A DNA stretch of 8,450 nucleotides from Flavobacteriales bacterium (GTDB taxonomy: Bacteria; Bacteroidota; Bacteroidia; Flavobacteriales_D; Sanyastnellaceae), in assembly GCA_947457325.1 (NCBI GenBank), contig CANGVU010000032.1, positions 1 through 8,450 of the forward strand, given 5' to 3'. A model generated the notes under the pieces. That model made no database searches. It had not been told where the DNA came from and worked only from the letters and a program-made list of their open reading frames with translations. Each line of letters starts with the position of its first letter. Positions within the stretch are counted from its first letter, which is position 1. Below, piece by piece: positions 7,162 to 8,450 of this stretch. Position numbers and translations under genes: made by a program.

Positions 7162-8450
7162 TTAGATGAAGAATTGAAATTGAAGTATTAATCCATTCCT
7201 CCTGCCTGATTCGACTGGTTTCCCACCAACCGAAGTAGTTTCAAAAATCGGTCTATTTTGCACGCCAAAGGTGATTTTGGTTTTGTTTTGATCAATCAAC
7301 CAATTGATTCCACCTTCATGGGAGGTGAAGGTGTTTTTTATACCATCGAATTCATTTTTTTGACCGTTGTAAAATAATTGCAGTGTTCCCCATTTTTTTA
7401 GCAAATCACTTTTGAATAAATAGGCCATTTGGAAAAATTGCGTGATTCCCGAACCAATAACTGGAAAGGAGTTTCCATAACCTCCAAATGAAGTTGAGGA
7501 TTTGGTTCCATTCATTGGATTCATGATGCCAATGCTTCTGACATATTGTGGTCCAAAGTCCTGATAACTTAACGCGCTGTATATGCTCAAGGCGTTTTTC
7601 TTTTCTTTGTTGAGAGGTTGCTCAAAGAACACATCCAAGCTCAATAGGGTTAAGTCATGATAGCTGGTATCTGTTTGGGTAGCCTCTTTGGACCAAAGGG
7701 CGTTCTTTTGGTGCATAAAGCCCAAACCGATATTGAGGATTTGCTTGTTACCCAAATAAGTGCCAGGAAGATAAGCTGTTGTGTTGGTTTCGCTTTCTTT
7801 GAATGACCAATAGCAATAACCATGAACTTGTGGATTAGAGTAAAAAGGTGTAAAACTGCTGATTGCAGATAATGGACCATTGGTTGCGCTGGCTTGATTG
7901 GCGGTCATGGGTTTACTCACTGCCAAACGGTAATCCAGTTTTCCCAATTTACCTTTGGCGAAGAAGCTGAATTTCCTGAGGAATTGATCAGTGACATCAT
8001 TGGTAGCCTGTTGGTATAAAGGAGTGTCAAATCCAAGTATACTGGCCGTTGCAGGAGCGGAGAACCGCATGTAACCGCCCCAGCCCGTTAATCCCATTCC
8101 CATTGTTAGCTTTTGATCAATGAAATTGATTTCTCCTGAAACATCATGAAAGAAAATTCCTTGTTTTCTTGTAGTGTTAAAAGACAAATTGTTATTTCCT
8201 AATTGGGCGTAAATAAAAGTGCGTTTGTTGGGTTTGATCATGATTTGAGTTCGAACCCTTCGGAGCCCCATATCCCAGATATTGTCTTGGTGGTTGCCAT
8301 TCAATTGAGCCCCAGGATTGGTGGAGGTCCAGCGGCTCCAACCTTGCATTAAGAAAGTGGTTTTGATGTAGGATTCGCCCGTTGCATCAAAGTTGTGTTT
8401 TAATTCCTGGGCTTCAAGCAAAACACTGATGAGAATCCCCAGCAGTGAAA
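7162..8450 (-). CDS. Porin-like outer membrane beta-barrel protein (5' partial)
   Basis: This is probably an outer membrane channel protein resembling the Bacteroidota phosphate-selective porin O/P group. About 430 residues are visible. The frame stays open to the right edge, where the minus strand reads SLLGILISVLLEAQ: the hydrophobic core of a Sec signal peptide with a likely cleavage site at LLEA/QE. The true start is therefore beyond the window, and the TTG at 8421 is an internal Leu codon. The mature part has alternating, aromatic- and glycine-rich strands expected of a beta-barrel, for example a GLRRVRTQIMIKP strand near the N-terminus, TDQFLRKFSFFAKGKLGKLDYRLAVSKPM in the middle, and a final strand ending LILQFQFFI. 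The family call is made from memory of such motifs, and the substrate is unknown. It is convergent with ftsA and is probably not functionally tied to the dcw genes. Confidence 0.65.
   Translation of the reverse strand, partial: SLLGILISVLLEAQELKHNFDATGESYIKTTFLMQGWSRWTSTNPGAQLNGNHQDNIWDMGLRRVRTQIMIKPNKRTFIYAQLGNNNLSFNTTRKQGIFFHDVSGEINFIDQKLTMGMGLTGWGGYMRFSAPATASILGFDTPLYQQATNDVTDQFLRKFSFFAKGKLGKLDYRLAVSKPMTANQASATNGPLSAISSFTPFYSNPQVHGYCYWSFKESETNTTAYLPGTYLGNKQILNIGLGFMHQKNALWSKEATQTDTSYHDLTLLSLDVFFEQPLNKEKKNALSIYSALSYQDFGPQYVRSIGIMNPMNGTKSSTSFGGYGNSFPVIGSGITQFFQMAYLFKSDLLKKWGTLQLFYNGQKNEFDGIKNTFTSHEGGINWLIDQNKTKITFGVQNRPIFETTSVGGKPVESGRRNGLILQFQFFI

Overview
The window is about 42% GC by eye. 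It carries the second half of a division and cell wall (dcw) cluster in the arrangement typical of Bacteroidota: murD (partial), ftsW, murG, murC, ftsQ and ftsA, with no murB or ddl between murC and ftsQ. Three things support a Bacteroidota host: this gene order, the sequence style of FtsQ and FtsA, and a Bacteroidota-type outer membrane beta-barrel protein next door. The window does not allow a more precise placement.

Positions 1-7075 hold six tightly packed plus-strand genes that look like one operon. The junctions are an 11-nt gap (murD/ftsW), an 11-nt overlap (ftsW/murG), an 11-nt overlap (murG/murC), a 2-nt gap (murC/ftsQ) and a 4-nt ATGA overlap (ftsQ/ftsA). No internal promoter or terminator is evident. 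The murD gene starts before the window. Positions 7076-7161 are the only real intergenic space and contain a strong intrinsic terminator. Positions 7162-8450 hold a convergent minus-strand gene for a porin-like outer membrane protein, whose start lies beyond the right edge.

MurC and MurD add the first (L-Ala) and second (D-Glu) residues of the peptidoglycan stem peptide in the cytoplasm. MurG adds GlcNAc to lipid I to make lipid II at the inner membrane. FtsW polymerises lipid II at the septum with its partner penicillin-binding protein. FtsQ is a periplasmic scaffold of the divisome, and FtsA tethers FtsZ filaments to the membrane. All six are core housekeeping genes with their key motifs intact and no sign of transfer or decay.

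The most notable point is that ftsZ, which usually follows ftsA directly in Bacteroidota, is absent. The operon ends at a terminator about 30 nt after ftsA, and the next gene is an unrelated convergent porin. I found no mobile element, CRISPR array, RNA gene or novel system.
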